Below the pieces are notes generated by a model. It made no database searches. It was not told where the DNA came from and saw only the letters and a program-made list of their open reading frames with translations. DNA of 64,000 bases from Rugalucina vietnamica (lineage: Eukaryota > Mollusca > Bivalvia > Lucinida > Lucinidae), in contig OZ024884.1 in assembly GCA_964017185.1 (NCBI GenBank), forward strand, positions 17,258,548-17,322,547. The letters run 5' to 3'. The translations under genes were made by a program, and so were the position numbers. This document shows, in pieces, positions 9,001 to 19,800 of the stretch (position 1 is its first letter; each line of letters begins with the position of its first letter).

Positions 9001-11847
9001 AACAAGCCTTCAGCGTAAATATTTCAAAAATACTTATTTCAATTTAAAACAATCTTTTTGGCATGTAATTGTTGGTCAGTAATATAATATGACTATTCTT
9101 ACATACATGGGGCCCGTATGAACTTAACCATATTTGCATATTCATGAATATTGATCTGAAAATAAGATATTGAAAGAAAGTTCAATTAAAACCGTAAACA
9201 TACTTATTTAAGTCAAACACCAGCATCGTGTCAAGTTGTCGTTAATCATTTATGCGATGTGCATGACCTAACATGTAATGGATCTATGTGAAAATTTGAA
9301 TATCCACAAAAGTATCGAACCAGTGGCATCAATCAATCGATCTGTCTATCCATATAAGTCAAAGCTGAGTGATTTATCCCCATGTCATATCTGTTGAATC
9401 CTAGACTTGCTTCGTTAAAGTTTGAAATTGTGATTAATTCGATTACTTTGGTGAATAAAAATAATCATTCATATGCAAATTCATGGTATTCAAATTAGAT
9501 AATTTGCACTTCTGAACAGTGTAATAAGTTTTGTTTGTAACCATTTCTTAGTTAATGCTTGTTCAATATTCTATAGCAGACATGTGATGAATTAAGAGTG
9601 TGTTGTGGTAAACAGTATTAATTTGGGTTTTTTTCCTGTATTTTCTAAAGTTTTCATTAATATTCATGAATATGCAACTAAGAAATTTTGCATAACCACA
9701 GTGGCTTAGCATAAAGTTGACTCTGTATGGTATTGATGGTATTGGACAAGTGCAATATAGGTACATTTACATCTGTAAGGCACTCAAATCATTTTTATTC
9801 TGTTCGTTAATTTCTGATAAAGCACTTTGGTTTTCATCAATATTCATGTATATGGAATATGTAAATTTCATATTTTGCATATTGAATGCAGATTAGGTTC
9901 AAAAGCTGAGCCGAAGCATTGTTAATAACATATTAGGTTGACAATGTTAGAATTTGAATACGAGTAATTACTTATTCAACTTATTGGAACTGTAGTATCG
10001 GTTGCTATGGAAACCATGAATATATGCATTATCCATATGCACTTTTGCAGTTTATGGGTTTTTCTCTCATTTTTACATTAAGGAAGTCCCTCTTACTATA
10101 ATGCTTCAGTGATGTTCTTTCTGAAGTATGTAACGAAGGTCTAAATATCACAAGCCAACCCTTAAATGGATATGAGTTTAGTCATTTCTTTTTGTATTTC
10201 ATTAAAATTCATAAATTTCGACATGGCCACTTTTCTTTATGGTAATTGAATGACTTGTTCAGAAGTATTAATGACGCCATAGCAACATATCATTCTATGG
10301 TTTGAACTGAAATTAATGAAGTTATGAAGTTCTAACAGACTTACTTGTTTTCCAATTACTTTCAGTGTTTTCATTAATATTTATGAATATGAAAATTCAA
10401 TTTAATTTTCATTATAACACCAATTAATGCAAGGCAGGTGTGTAAGCTCTAAATTGATACCAACTTCAGTGGTCTACAACAAGTAAAAGCTGAAATATGA
10501 CCATCTTTTCCCATTAGCTGATATATCAATATTGAAATTGCTTTGAATGGGTCATGACCTTTGACCCAAGGTCATTCCTATAAGAAAGGTCATACACATG
10601 TTTTAATATTATTTTCATGAAGAGCAATAACAAGGCTATATTTCACAACATTGTCACTCAGCTCGGTTGGGGGCTATTTTTGGCTCTTAATGCACGTCGC
10701 CCTTTCATTTCTTGATTCTATGATTCAGACTCTTCTGAAAACTGCTTCGCTTACACACTATGTTAAACAAGTCTGTGACGAAAATGATCTACAGACAACG
10801 GCTGAGAAAAGGAAACAAGCCATGTTTAACAAGATGCGCTTAATACCACCCAAAAAGTTCCTGTACTGCCCTGTGGAAAAAGTAGGGTCGACATTCTGGT
10901 GGCGGGTGATGTATCTACTTCAGATGCCTTCTAAAGGGTACAAACATCCGTTTGAAGTTCCAATCCCTGACGTTTTAACACTAAAACACACCGGGTACAA
11001 TCCAAGTGCTGACTACAATGACTGGTTCCGTTTTATGTTTGTACGAAATCCATATTCCAGGCTACTTTCCATTTACGTCGATAAATTGTTAGTTCCAAAT
11101 CCAGTGCACTGGAACAACATGGGAAAAGACTCGATCAAAATGTTTCGTAAAAATGCAAGCCAAGTGAGTTTGAATTGCGGGCATGATCCATCTTTTCTAG
11201 AATTTGCGCAGTTTGTTGTCTGGTCATTACGTACAGGAAAGAAATTAAATATTCATTTCCTCGTGGCTTCGGAGATGTGTATGCCATGTGATATGAATTA
11301 TACTTTCATAGGGAAGATGGAAAATGCAAAAGGTGATTTCACATACGTTCTTAGGCAATTTGGTCTCGATTCTGTTGTGAAAGAAATGGGTGATAAATTC
11401 TCTAATCTCACTGCTGAGGACGCGATCATTGACAGTATAACAGCTCCATTTGGGTGGAAGAAAAACATCTTGAAATGTATGAATTGGAATGAAGCACTTA
11501 TGAGAGTTTGGAGAAAACTTCAAATACGTGGCCTTGTTGGAATCAGCCAGTTCTATCCTCTAAATGAAACAAGAGCTGAGACAATTGAAGCTAAAGAATT
11601 TATTCGCCTAGCAATGACAGCGAGAGAACAGTCAAGGCATGATGAACTGAAAAATCAAAAGACGGAAATCTTTGAAAGTATATACAGAGCTATACCTAGC
11701 AATGTATTGTCCCAGATAAGAGATGCGTATAGATTAGATTTTAAACTTTTTGGGTATGATGACAGCCCAGAGACTTTCTTTGGTCAGAGAAGTATAGGCA
11801 ACATGCAAATTGATTTTTTGAACTTTAAGAATGCTGTTATAACTTAG
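3081..11847 (+). CDS. Carbohydrate sulfotransferase, HNK-1ST/CHST8-14 type (Sulfotransfer_2), three exons
   Basis: Golgi enzyme that would move sulfate from PAPS to a hydroxyl on a glycan such as GalNAc. Proposed exons: 3081-3177, 3905-4008, 10729-11847; phases 1/1 and 0/0 agree, giving 439 residues. Exon 1 supplies the type II anchor (residues 14-31, CIVLWTLVILAGVMMLSF), exon 2 a short stem, exon 3 the whole catalytic domain. The 5'-phosphosulfate loop is LYCPVEKVGSTFWWRVM (about residues 111-127), the 3'-phosphate site RFMFVRNPYSRLLSIY (about 168-183), and the C-terminus has the family ending YRLDFKLFGY. The exon 3 acceptor follows a good pyrimidine tract (CCTTTCATTTCTTGATTC). Exons 1 and 2 are inferred from splice signals, phase and the need for an anchor; a shorter product starting at ATG 10690 is possible. 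Intron 2 holds a decayed LINE and a satellite-like array. CHST8/9/11-14 cannot be told apart here. Confidence 0.75.
3230..3484 (+). repeat. Family B MITE-like repeat
   Basis: Ordered blocks shared with copies at 33905 and 63538: GAGCGGCGGCGCGAGCAAACCGG, then GGTCTGACACAAACCGACCTG, GAAATTGTACTATCGGTGTAG, then the hairpin GCGAAAACAAAGGCGCTGAC...CTGATCTGCGCCTTTGGTTTCGC. It lies in intron 1 of the sulfotransferase gene. A short overlapping reading frame is a by-product of the repeat. Confidence 0.7.
4210..7260 (-). mobile_element. Decayed non-LTR retrotransposon (LINE), antisense in a host intron
   Basis: Broken reading frames on the minus strand follow LINE order. At 6960-7260 is an endonuclease remnant (DFNARVGTD, then a TWMHPRSKHTHHIDYVI-like stretch in shifted frames). 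At 5961-6224 comes the linker into reverse transcriptase (LTDKEAILERWAEHFNSVL). At 5204-5840 are reverse transcriptase pieces (PRIHLYKRKG, NHRGISLLYVAGKILA, CGFRKDRGTIDVIF, and a degraded form of the AFDTVSRDGLW and GVKQGCVLAPTLFS motifs). At 4365-4577 is the C-terminal GKRSQGGQKKRYKDTLNASL. Several frameshifts and stops make it inactive. I cannot assign the clade. It is inserted opposite to the host sulfotransferase gene and is itself split by a family S element at 6550-6925. Confidence 0.8.
6550..6925 (+). repeat. Family S repeat inserted in the LINE
   Basis: About 375 bp from TGAACCACTGCAGAAGCTGA through CAGTAATTTTATATTACTGG and TTCTGTGGTGGTTCTTTCGT to CTCGGTTTTTGGAGTGGGAA. Near-identical order and length to 15051-15416. 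There are no terminal inverted repeats and no coding capacity; a SINE or other short retroelement is possible, but I see no clear A and B boxes. Confidence 0.7.
7729..7828. repeat. Perfect hairpin with ~32-bp arms
   Basis: The left arm begins GAGCCCAGCTAAATACC and ends AGATATTTTCA. The right arm is its exact reverse complement (TGAAAATATCT...GGTATTTAGCTGGGCTC), with a loop of about 37 bp. No family member elsewhere in the window was recognised. Confidence 0.75.
8020..10545. repeat. Diverged ~178-bp-period array with an orientation flip
   Basis: The motif ATTTGCATATTCATGAAT or close variants recurs near 8413, 8588, 8762, 8932, 9131, 9468, 9650, 9834, 10010, 10196 and 10370, spacing mostly 170-186 bp. 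In the left half it reads TTTGCATATTCATGAAT; in the right half the reverse form ATTAATATTCATGAATATGC. A flanking block is also inverted: ATGGTTTCCATAGCAAC near 8030 and GTTGCTATGGAAACCAT near 10002. It lies in intron 2 of the sulfotransferase gene and holds no open reading frame of note. Confidence 0.6.
10545..10600. promoter_or_regulatory. Cluster of nuclear-receptor half-sites
   Basis: The sequence contains GGGTCATGACC (inverted pair), TGACCTTTGACCC (a direct repeat with one base between on the other strand, DR1), CCCAAGGTCA, and a further AGGTCA just after, all within about 55 bp and about 130 bp before the catalytic exon of the sulfotransferase. DR1 sites are bound by RXR, HNF4 and PPAR-type receptors in animals. 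Function here is inferred from motif density only, and it could be part of the neighbouring repeat. Confidence 0.35.
10729..11847 (+). other. Terminal exon with the complete sulfotransferase domain
   Basis: The firmest part of the gene starting at 3081: 372 uninterrupted codons carrying both PAPS-binding motifs and the FGY ending. The reading frame extends a further 26 codons upstream to 10651, but that extension begins with TTG and overlaps the pyrimidine tract of the acceptor, so I take it as intron. A close relative of the last 36 codons and the first 45 bases of 3' flank is found at 63796-63943 on the other strand. Confidence 0.9.
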
Positions 11848-12595
11848 TTGTCTTCACCATCATGTCTCAAACTCATTCAGTAAATCTATGTAAATAACGT
11901 AATCTTGTTCACTTTTCTTTTTGTATTTTTCAATATCAGTGTTACGGAAGATGACGGGAAAAGCTGCCCACTTGTCACGTCAAAAGGTGGATTTCGATGA
12001 TTGTTTACCTTGAGAGTTCCAGATAAAGTGCATGGCATTATTTTACCTGAATATGCAAATAATGTGCAAATTTAATCATAACTTGAATGCAAAAAAGTTG
12101 GCATTTGGTGTATTTCTTATCTTATACCGCACAAAATAACCTAAGTTTTTGATGCATTTAAGTTTCTTAAACCACGTATAAATTAACAGAAAGTCTATAA
12201 ATCAAAATCTTTCCTCTACCTGTTTAAATGGTTTAACTGTCCAACCTTTGCTGCCAATAACCCAGAAATGTATACGTCATCTGGTCATAAAAACGGAGTT
12301 GGGGTCGACTTTTGTCTTATACTAGATTAATTGGCAATATCTGCTAAATATAACAAATAGCACCGGGCCAAACCGTCATATTAAATGGAAACTATGTGTT
12401 TTTCACTTAATTCTCCCCCGGCGTTAAGTACGAAAGGTACCCTTTGGCCATACTTAGGCACAGAAATCCGTTTGGTTTGCGTGAGTATACTTGCTGTATC
12501 TGTCAGACGTTTGAGTAATCGAGAAGTATAAATGACGACATCGTAATTCACTAGTGCTTGTTTAGATTTCACCGTTACCCACCTCACGGTTACCC
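11848..12595. other. 3' flank of the sulfotransferase gene, nothing else seen
   Basis: The first 45 bases after the stop resemble the flank of the paralogue fragment at the right edge, so they are probably 3' untranslated. I saw no clear AATAAA close to the stop and no other gene. Confidence 0.4.
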
Positions 12596-12665
12596 TAAAT
12601 AGCACAAAGGACTTCTTTTCGCGAAAAGGACTTCAAATAGCGAAAAGGAGTCCTTTTCTCTGTAT
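12596..12665. repeat. Short palindromic repeat shared with 24915-25000
   Basis: The block CGGTTACCCTAAATAGCACA, AAAGGACTTCTTTTCGCGAAAAGG and AGCGAAAAGGAGTCCTTTTC is found again at 24915-25000. It can fold back on itself around TTTTCGCGAAAA. Confidence 0.6.
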
Positions 12666-12769
12666 TCGCTCACACCCAGCAGAGAGTCAGGTTCTGGTAA
12701 GTGTCGCTATGTAAGCATTACATTTGTATTTGTAGATATGCGTACTCCGAGACTGGGTGTAAAACTTTA

Positions 12770-12975
12770 CCCCGATTTTGACCTTAGACGCGTCAAATGA
12801 CGACGAGTCTACTTAGTAGCACATTGAAGGATATTCAGATTGTAACAGTACAAATACTTACTGTGCGTGCAACCGAAGTGCAACGGAACTTGAAGCATTT
12901 CGTACCGATTTAAATTTCACGTACTATTTTATGAACACGTTGATCTTTTGACGCGTCTGAGGTCAAAATCGAGCA
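12770..12975. repeat. ~200-bp terminal-inverted-repeat element
   Basis: The left end CGATTTTGACCTTAGACGCG is matched in reverse by GACGCGTCTGAGGTCAAAATCG at the right end. The interior includes GGATATTCAGATTGTAACAG, also present in a partial copy at about 28340-28440. No coding capacity. Confidence 0.6.
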
Positions 12976-13754
12976 ATAGACATTTTGTTCCTAAGTACAG
13001 GGGAATTCAGGTCGGCTGGTTTTTCTTACACGGCCCATTCGAATAATGAATTCTTTTGTATAGTGTTCATTGCTATAATGGTGGTGTACTGCATAAACAA
13101 TACTTCTTGTATAAATACAATGTCCCCAATTATTAAAGTATATACATAAAACAATTCACAAATTGATCAATGTTTTTGTAATCTTTTAAACTCTTAAGAC
13201 CATCTCATAATGTGCGATACGATTTGAGACTCACCACCTAACAAGTGCGTGTAAAAATAAAAAAAAAAAAACGAATGTACTGCATTGCGGATTCAAAATA
13301 ATACTTCAATACAAAAGTGCCTTCATTGTACAACAACAATGAGGATAAACTAGCATCTTTAGACGAGCTATGCTTATAAAGTGTTGACAATATATTTGAA
13401 TACAAATGGAGACTTAAAATGCGGAGACGCATTGTGGTAGATTTATACACAGTGACACACAGCAATGACAGGTATTTTTTTTTAAATTAATTTAGGTGAT
13501 ATAATAATTCTTAAAAATGTCGTTGGGTGTTAAGGTTCTAAATGATACTATGTTGTTATGTTCGGTCTGCATTATTTTATTCGGAAGCTATACTTAATGT
13601 TAAAGTAATTCATAATAGCCAGTACAAAAGGCAGAATACCCACTTCGAGAACGACACATAAACGTGTCAAATTATCAAAAAATATGAACAACAACAGATC
13701 AAACATTCATTAGGACAATCAAACACAAAGTCACACAGTAAGGCCGAGGTGTTT
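12976..13754. other. Stretch with no recognised gene
   Basis: AT-rich DNA between two sulfotransferase genes, with a short poly-A run near 13260. It should include the promoter of the CHST15-like gene, but I see no distinct core promoter element. Confidence 0.4.
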
Positions 13755-13860
13755 CTAACGAGTACCCACAATCTATAGTTTGGATCAAAAGTAAAAAAAT
13801 ATGGTATGGCCCTGCATACCCATAAACGTGGGGTTGAATGGGGTATATCCTTTTCTCTAC
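13755..13860 (-). repeat. Family A repeat, reversed fragment
   Basis: It reads GAGTACCCACAATCTATAGTTTGGATCAAAAG then CCTGCATACCC and GGGTATAT, the reversed left half of family A. It ends only about 17 bp before the first ATG of the CHST15-like gene. Confidence 0.6.
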
Positions 13861-13876
13861 CACTACCGTAAGCAAA

Positions 13877-16800
13877 ATGTTCCATGATAAAATGCGGAAT
13901 GTTTTTTTACACTTCACTAACATTTGTAAGCTGTATTTACGAACTCGTATTTCAGGTAAAAAGGCCATAATAAAAGTGTGGGTGTGCCTTATAAGCGCAG
14001 TTGCGGTAGTACTCATATACTGGCTGTTCTATTCTAAATCGCTACTGGTACACCAGTTAAACCCGTTACTCCGGGTGCATACGCTACCTTCAACCATAGA
14101 GTTGACACAGCTAAATGTCCAAGCGGTTGCTAGAGTAATTAATAACAGAGCCAAAGGTTTTACTTTGAAACCACCGACGATGAAATCCACGGGCATAAAT
14201 ACTGAAGATGTACACGCGTTTAACGTGACACAAACTATAAATAGCTTAATGGAGTCATCTAACGTTACAGCCCCGTCGTCGTATATAATTTCATTAGCAC
14301 CGAAATTACAGTTGGAGTTTGCAAGCTCAGGTACTCAGAAACAAAGATGGCTGCCAAAACTTGACAGTTTTCCTGAAAAGGTATGGTATTTTACTATTTA
14401 TATAACATTTTGAGCAATCACAAACGCTTAATCAAGCAAAAACGGCATTAGCCCGTTTTCTAAATATAAGGCTTTCTAGACCAAGTGGACACAGGGCGTC
14501 AAAATGACGTCATTTTAACATCGATGCGACGCCATGACGTCGCATCGACGTCGATCTGACGTCATTCTGACGTCATGTGTCTGCTGGGGAGTTTGCATGT
14601 GAAGCTGTTTATTTTACCAGACACTTTAAGTTACATGATATCTAGGTTTCTAGGTATCTTCGATACTTGAATGTTATGCGACAGTCTGCATGCTTAGTTT
14701 TTAACCCAATCATGGTTGATAACTATGCTGCCTTCTTTAATTGCACGCCGGTGGGTCGGGCGTCAGACTCTATGATGGCCCCGACTTAAAGCTATTCATT
14801 TTAGTTGGTTGGGGCCGGAGCTTCTTGTCTGTTGCTTGGCCCACCGGGGTCCAACTGGTGTTTTTCTTTTGCTCCGGAGTTAGTAGGTTATTCGGCGCCT
14901 AGGGATCTCCATCGTCGGGCAGCCTACTCAATCTGTGAGCTCTTGTTTTTGATTTATCAGGATGTTTATCATGATTTATTTGTTTGTTCTTGATGATTCA
15001 TTGACTAGTTAGAGATTCACCACGAGGACCGAAGAACTTACTAAATGTTATGAACCACTGCAGAAGCTGAGGGTGAGGTTAGGATCCTGTAAAACCGGTT
15101 TAAGCCCGCCAGTAACTTTGTGTTACTGATCGTTCCAAGGCAATACTTCTGTGGTGGTTCTTTTTGTTTTATGTCTTGGTGTGTAAAAAACAAATTGTGC
15201 TGTTGGCGCCTTATGTATGTTTTCATATTTTTAATTTAAGTTAAGGTAACTGAGTGGCCACCTATTGGGAAAATAGCTGCTCATTCGGCTTACGATATGT
15301 TTCATGGTATAAGTGCCTGATTGTTAGTTTGTTTTTTCCCACCTCGGTTTTTGGAGTGGGAATCTCTTTCTGATTGCGCCTTTTCCTGATCTTTGCCTAC
15401 TTGTACCTTTTCATGCCTCATTAACCTAAAAATATCGACATCTATTAACTAAACATGTCTATACAATATTCATTATGCAAACTTTAACTGCTGTAAAAGT
15501 GAAAAGCAAATTGGTTGAAATATTTGATAGCTGTCTTATATTTGCTTAAAATATAGAATCTGGGTACGAATATCGGCGGTCTATAAGAGCAAAGGACATA
15601 ACGCTCACCTGACATCTAGTATAATTATACACAAATACGTCCATGTATGCCCTTATAGATAGCCCTGTGGTAACCTTGGGGCAGGTAGCATGTTTTCCAT
15701 GACGTTTGGCTTAAATGGTCTTTAATTTGCCTAGCAGTTTCAGATGAGAAGATTCGATAACATTGTGGACGACAACGACGGACAACTGCGCATGTCTATC
15801 CTATATTAAGCCCACCTTCGGCTCAGGTGAGCCAGAACGCATACACCTGTACACTCCCACAAATTCACTATACCACAGTTGGATAGAAGGGTATACATTT
15901 CATAGGCATGTTATACTTATGCATCTTTACATAAACTAGGGACTTCCAGAGTTTCTTCCAAATTACAAGAGTCCATGTTGGTTCAACAAGACTCACCATC
16001 TAAGATGTTTGCCATATTTTCTACTGGCCGGGTTCCCAAAGGCAGGGACCACAGACCTCTACGATATGTTGTTAGTTCATCCCGACTTTAAACCATATGT
16101 CAAAGAACCACACTGGATTGCTCGTGGTAGGCTTTGTAGAACAAAAAAAAAACAAAGTAAGTTCAAGGACAAGTGAACCTTCTTATGAGAAAACAAAAAA
16201 TTGGGTTTTCGACCAGGTACGATTGGGTCCGACACAAACAAAGCCTGTACCGTCAAAGAAACAGGCTACAAGCTCGAAATCTCGGATTTAAAATGCAGTG
16301 GCATTAAAATATCTATGGAGCGAAAACAAAGGCTCTGATCAACTGTGCAGTTACAGCCGATCTGCGCTTTTGTTTTTGCCTATGCATGTTGTTGCTTGTT
16401 TTCCTATGCGGCGGCTCAATAAGTATTTGTTCCATTATGGCTTTGACGGCGGGACTTGAATTGTCTTTGAATGTGTCCGAGAATTGTCCCGCATATGCTA
16501 TGTTAAATCTTATACACTCATTGATTACATACTGAATCCTGCGCGTGTATAGTACTTCCTTTGGTTTTCTATAAATGGGGTACCATATGTTTGCACATTT
16601 TTCGTACTTTTTCCGAATAACTGTGTAGTCACCTATAGGGAAATAGCGGTTCTATCAGGTTGTGATATGTTCTTTTTGTGTTTGTACCTGATTTACACCC
16701 GCCTTAGTTTTCTGAGAGGGGTACTGGGTTCTGATTGCACCATGTCATGGTTATTGCTTACCTCTACCTTTTTATAAGTGACCACTAATACATCGTGTTA

Positions 16801-19800
16801 AATGTTAGTAAAAAAGTCTTATAATGTACGTATAATGCAAATACTTTCACCGTGCCAGTTAACCTCTGACATAGATATGCATTTTTTGATCGAACTGCAT
16901 CAATAACGAGTATGTTCGCAATAATGCGACTATGACGGTAAACAATATTTGATCCCGTGCTTCACATGGTACTGGAAAAATGTGTAAGACAAATATGTAT
17001 CCCTTTTTTGTGTTTACAAAGCTTCATCACGTGAGGTCAAACAGCACGGTCAAAGTATCTGCACAATATCAGGTACACACTAGCCGCTAATTAAATTTCA
17101 ACACACTCTTTACACAACAAATTATTGAAATAAATTTAACTTTATTCTGTTTGCAGAAAATGTATTGAGGACAGTTTCGACCGCTTTACAAATGACATCG
17201 CCGCACCGATGTCAGCACTGCTAGAGGAGGTAGGTGATGGAACTAGGGCATTGAATGGTTCGAAAAGCGATAGAATCAAATCTCCACGACGACATAGGTG
17301 GTATCATAATCTACTGTTGTCAAATCTGGTGAAATACTCCGTTACAGGTAAGCTTATGTGCATTTTTGGAAAACCGAAAACAATAAACAATAATTGTGAT
17401 TTATTCCATTTCTCAATCATAATGCGTGATAGTAATTTTTCTCAAGTGGTATATGTTTACTTATTCCGAATTCAAGTTGATATTTATAGAGAACTATATC
17501 TTCTATGTTAAAACTGTTTTGTTGTATATGATACGCGGTTCACAATGCCCCACTTAAAAGCTAGGGTATTGCCGGATCGTCGCGTATGTTTTTTGTGAGG
17601 TCCCGAACGAGCCACCGAGTATGAAGAAACCCATTTAGACATGTTAAAATATGCCAAATATAAACAGATTTATCATAATACGTTGTACAGCGTCAAATAT
17701 ATATAATAAATATGTTATGGACACACACGTATTAGTACTTTTGTGGGTTAACGACGCCCGTAACAAAAATGTTCATTGAAAACATGATTGTCCGTTTTCA
17801 TAAAATCCTGATAAAAGTCTTATGATAAAACGAGTCTTACACTTGGAGACATTTCATATGAAGGCTAGTTTAATAACTTTCATATGAAAATACCGCGCGT
17901 GTAAGATCTATTAATTACATTGCATTTATGTTTTACAAATCGAATATGCATCGACAGGGGACTGCAGTGCTTCGACACTTTGGGACAATTTTGACTGGCA
18001 ACTAGCAAAGGAAAATTCTCTTCCACTAGAACCAACAATGACCAATGCTGATTATATTCATCATCTTAACAACAAAACAAAGACAATTGTTATTCTACGC
18101 AACCCTATTGCAAGGTTAGTGTTTGGTAATGCTTAAATAAATGTAGTAACAATTCTATCATGTGATCCTCTTTTAGTCTGCCTAGAATGTCCGTGAGGGC
18201 GTATGGCAGTATACGAAGATAGATAGATAGTCTTCAGTCGAGAATTAGATGGTTAATGTAATTGTTATTATACAGGACAACCTTGCACACCATAGTCTAT
18301 GAATAAATGACTAAATGACCTTGCTATTCAGAATGTTAAAGTAAAACTGGAGAGTTCTGTTTCTTATACTTAAAAAGGCACTGTCATTAGTGTTTAGTTG
18401 GAAAATAGCAAAATTCAACGTTGTTATCATATCCAGTTTTTTTTTAATTTTTATACAGTTAAAAATCAAAAATGTTTGCGAATCACTCGAGAAAAAAGTA
18501 GATAGCCAAATATTCCACCATATTTTGAAACGAGGCGAAATTAGTATTTTTTTCACAAGCTTTTTGTTTTATTTTTGAAATGAAACTTTGCTGATTTTTT
18601 AATTAAAAGTAATTATGCCTTATTGTCCTAATTTTTGACAGTTCAAACAATCAAAAGTGACATTTTGGTGGGGAACTTCAAGCTTTCGTGTATTACCTTT
18701 AGAGAAGAGCAAGTTTGAAGACAAAAATAATCCGTTAATTGACGGCTGGGTTGACAATTGCTTCGGGTATATAGAAATGAAAGGAAAATAGTATTGCAAG
18801 GAACAAAGGTCGTGAAAAAGTTGTACATTCCAGTTGGGCTTTTGTAATGTGGTCATATATTGTTACCGTCTTGTTTTATAGCTCAAAAATGAAATATACG
18901 GATATTTTGACAACTGTAAAAATTGAACATTTTCTATTGAGCCCATCCAAGAAATAAAATAAATATTAACAACAAAACAGTTTGTTTGCAACATCGGAAT
19001 TGCCTTTCAGATTGTACTCAGAGTACCTTTACTTCGATTACACGCATACGCGAGGCGCTGCCGAGTTTCAATGCACGGTGGTAAAAGGTGTTCAACTTTT
19101 CTATGAGTGTTTAGGACGTTACTCCCTGCGCCATTGTGTCTATAGTCGACGTCTAAACTCACAAATTAAAGGTGTAAGTATGATTAACTTGCCCATGGTG
19201 TATGCAGGTCCTGTAAGCTGACGAAAATTAAAGTAACATGTATATTATATTTTTCTTTTGGCCTTAACCACAAAACACAAGATGTGACTAAAATTACTAG
19301 TAGTAATTCATTCTGGACTAAATGCAACTAGCGATTTACTCCGCATATAATATATATACTAGGCAAATTAAATTTAGCAATTTTCGTAACATTCGCCAGT
19401 CTCTGCACATAAGCAATACAAGTCATACTTTGGAATATGGACGTAAGTGGTAACCTTTCAGCAAGAACTTCCAAGTGAAACATTTCGAAAAAATCAAACA
19501 TTACGGCGATACTGACGTGACATTACAATTTAAGACACATGATCAAAACTTGCAGGTCTGCTTAAAGTGGGAAACCAAAATCATGCTTAAGCAACTTTCC
19601 AGTCATCAAAACAAAGGAAAACGTTTAAAACGTTTGGAAACAAAATTTTATCGCCGAGAAATTAAGATCGTAAGTTTTTGGATTCGACGTTTTTTCTTTT
19701 GCTCCTACGTTATCACCTACAGTTACATTTCTAACTGAAATTTCCCAAAAATCGTCAATGAGTTTAAATGCCTGATGTATACCAATATGTTAAAATAAGG

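Noticed and set aside
10651..10728. Upstream 26-codon extension of the sulfotransferase frame
   Set aside because: It starts with TTG and overlaps a pyrimidine-rich acceptor; phase agreement with an upstream exon favours splicing at 10729.
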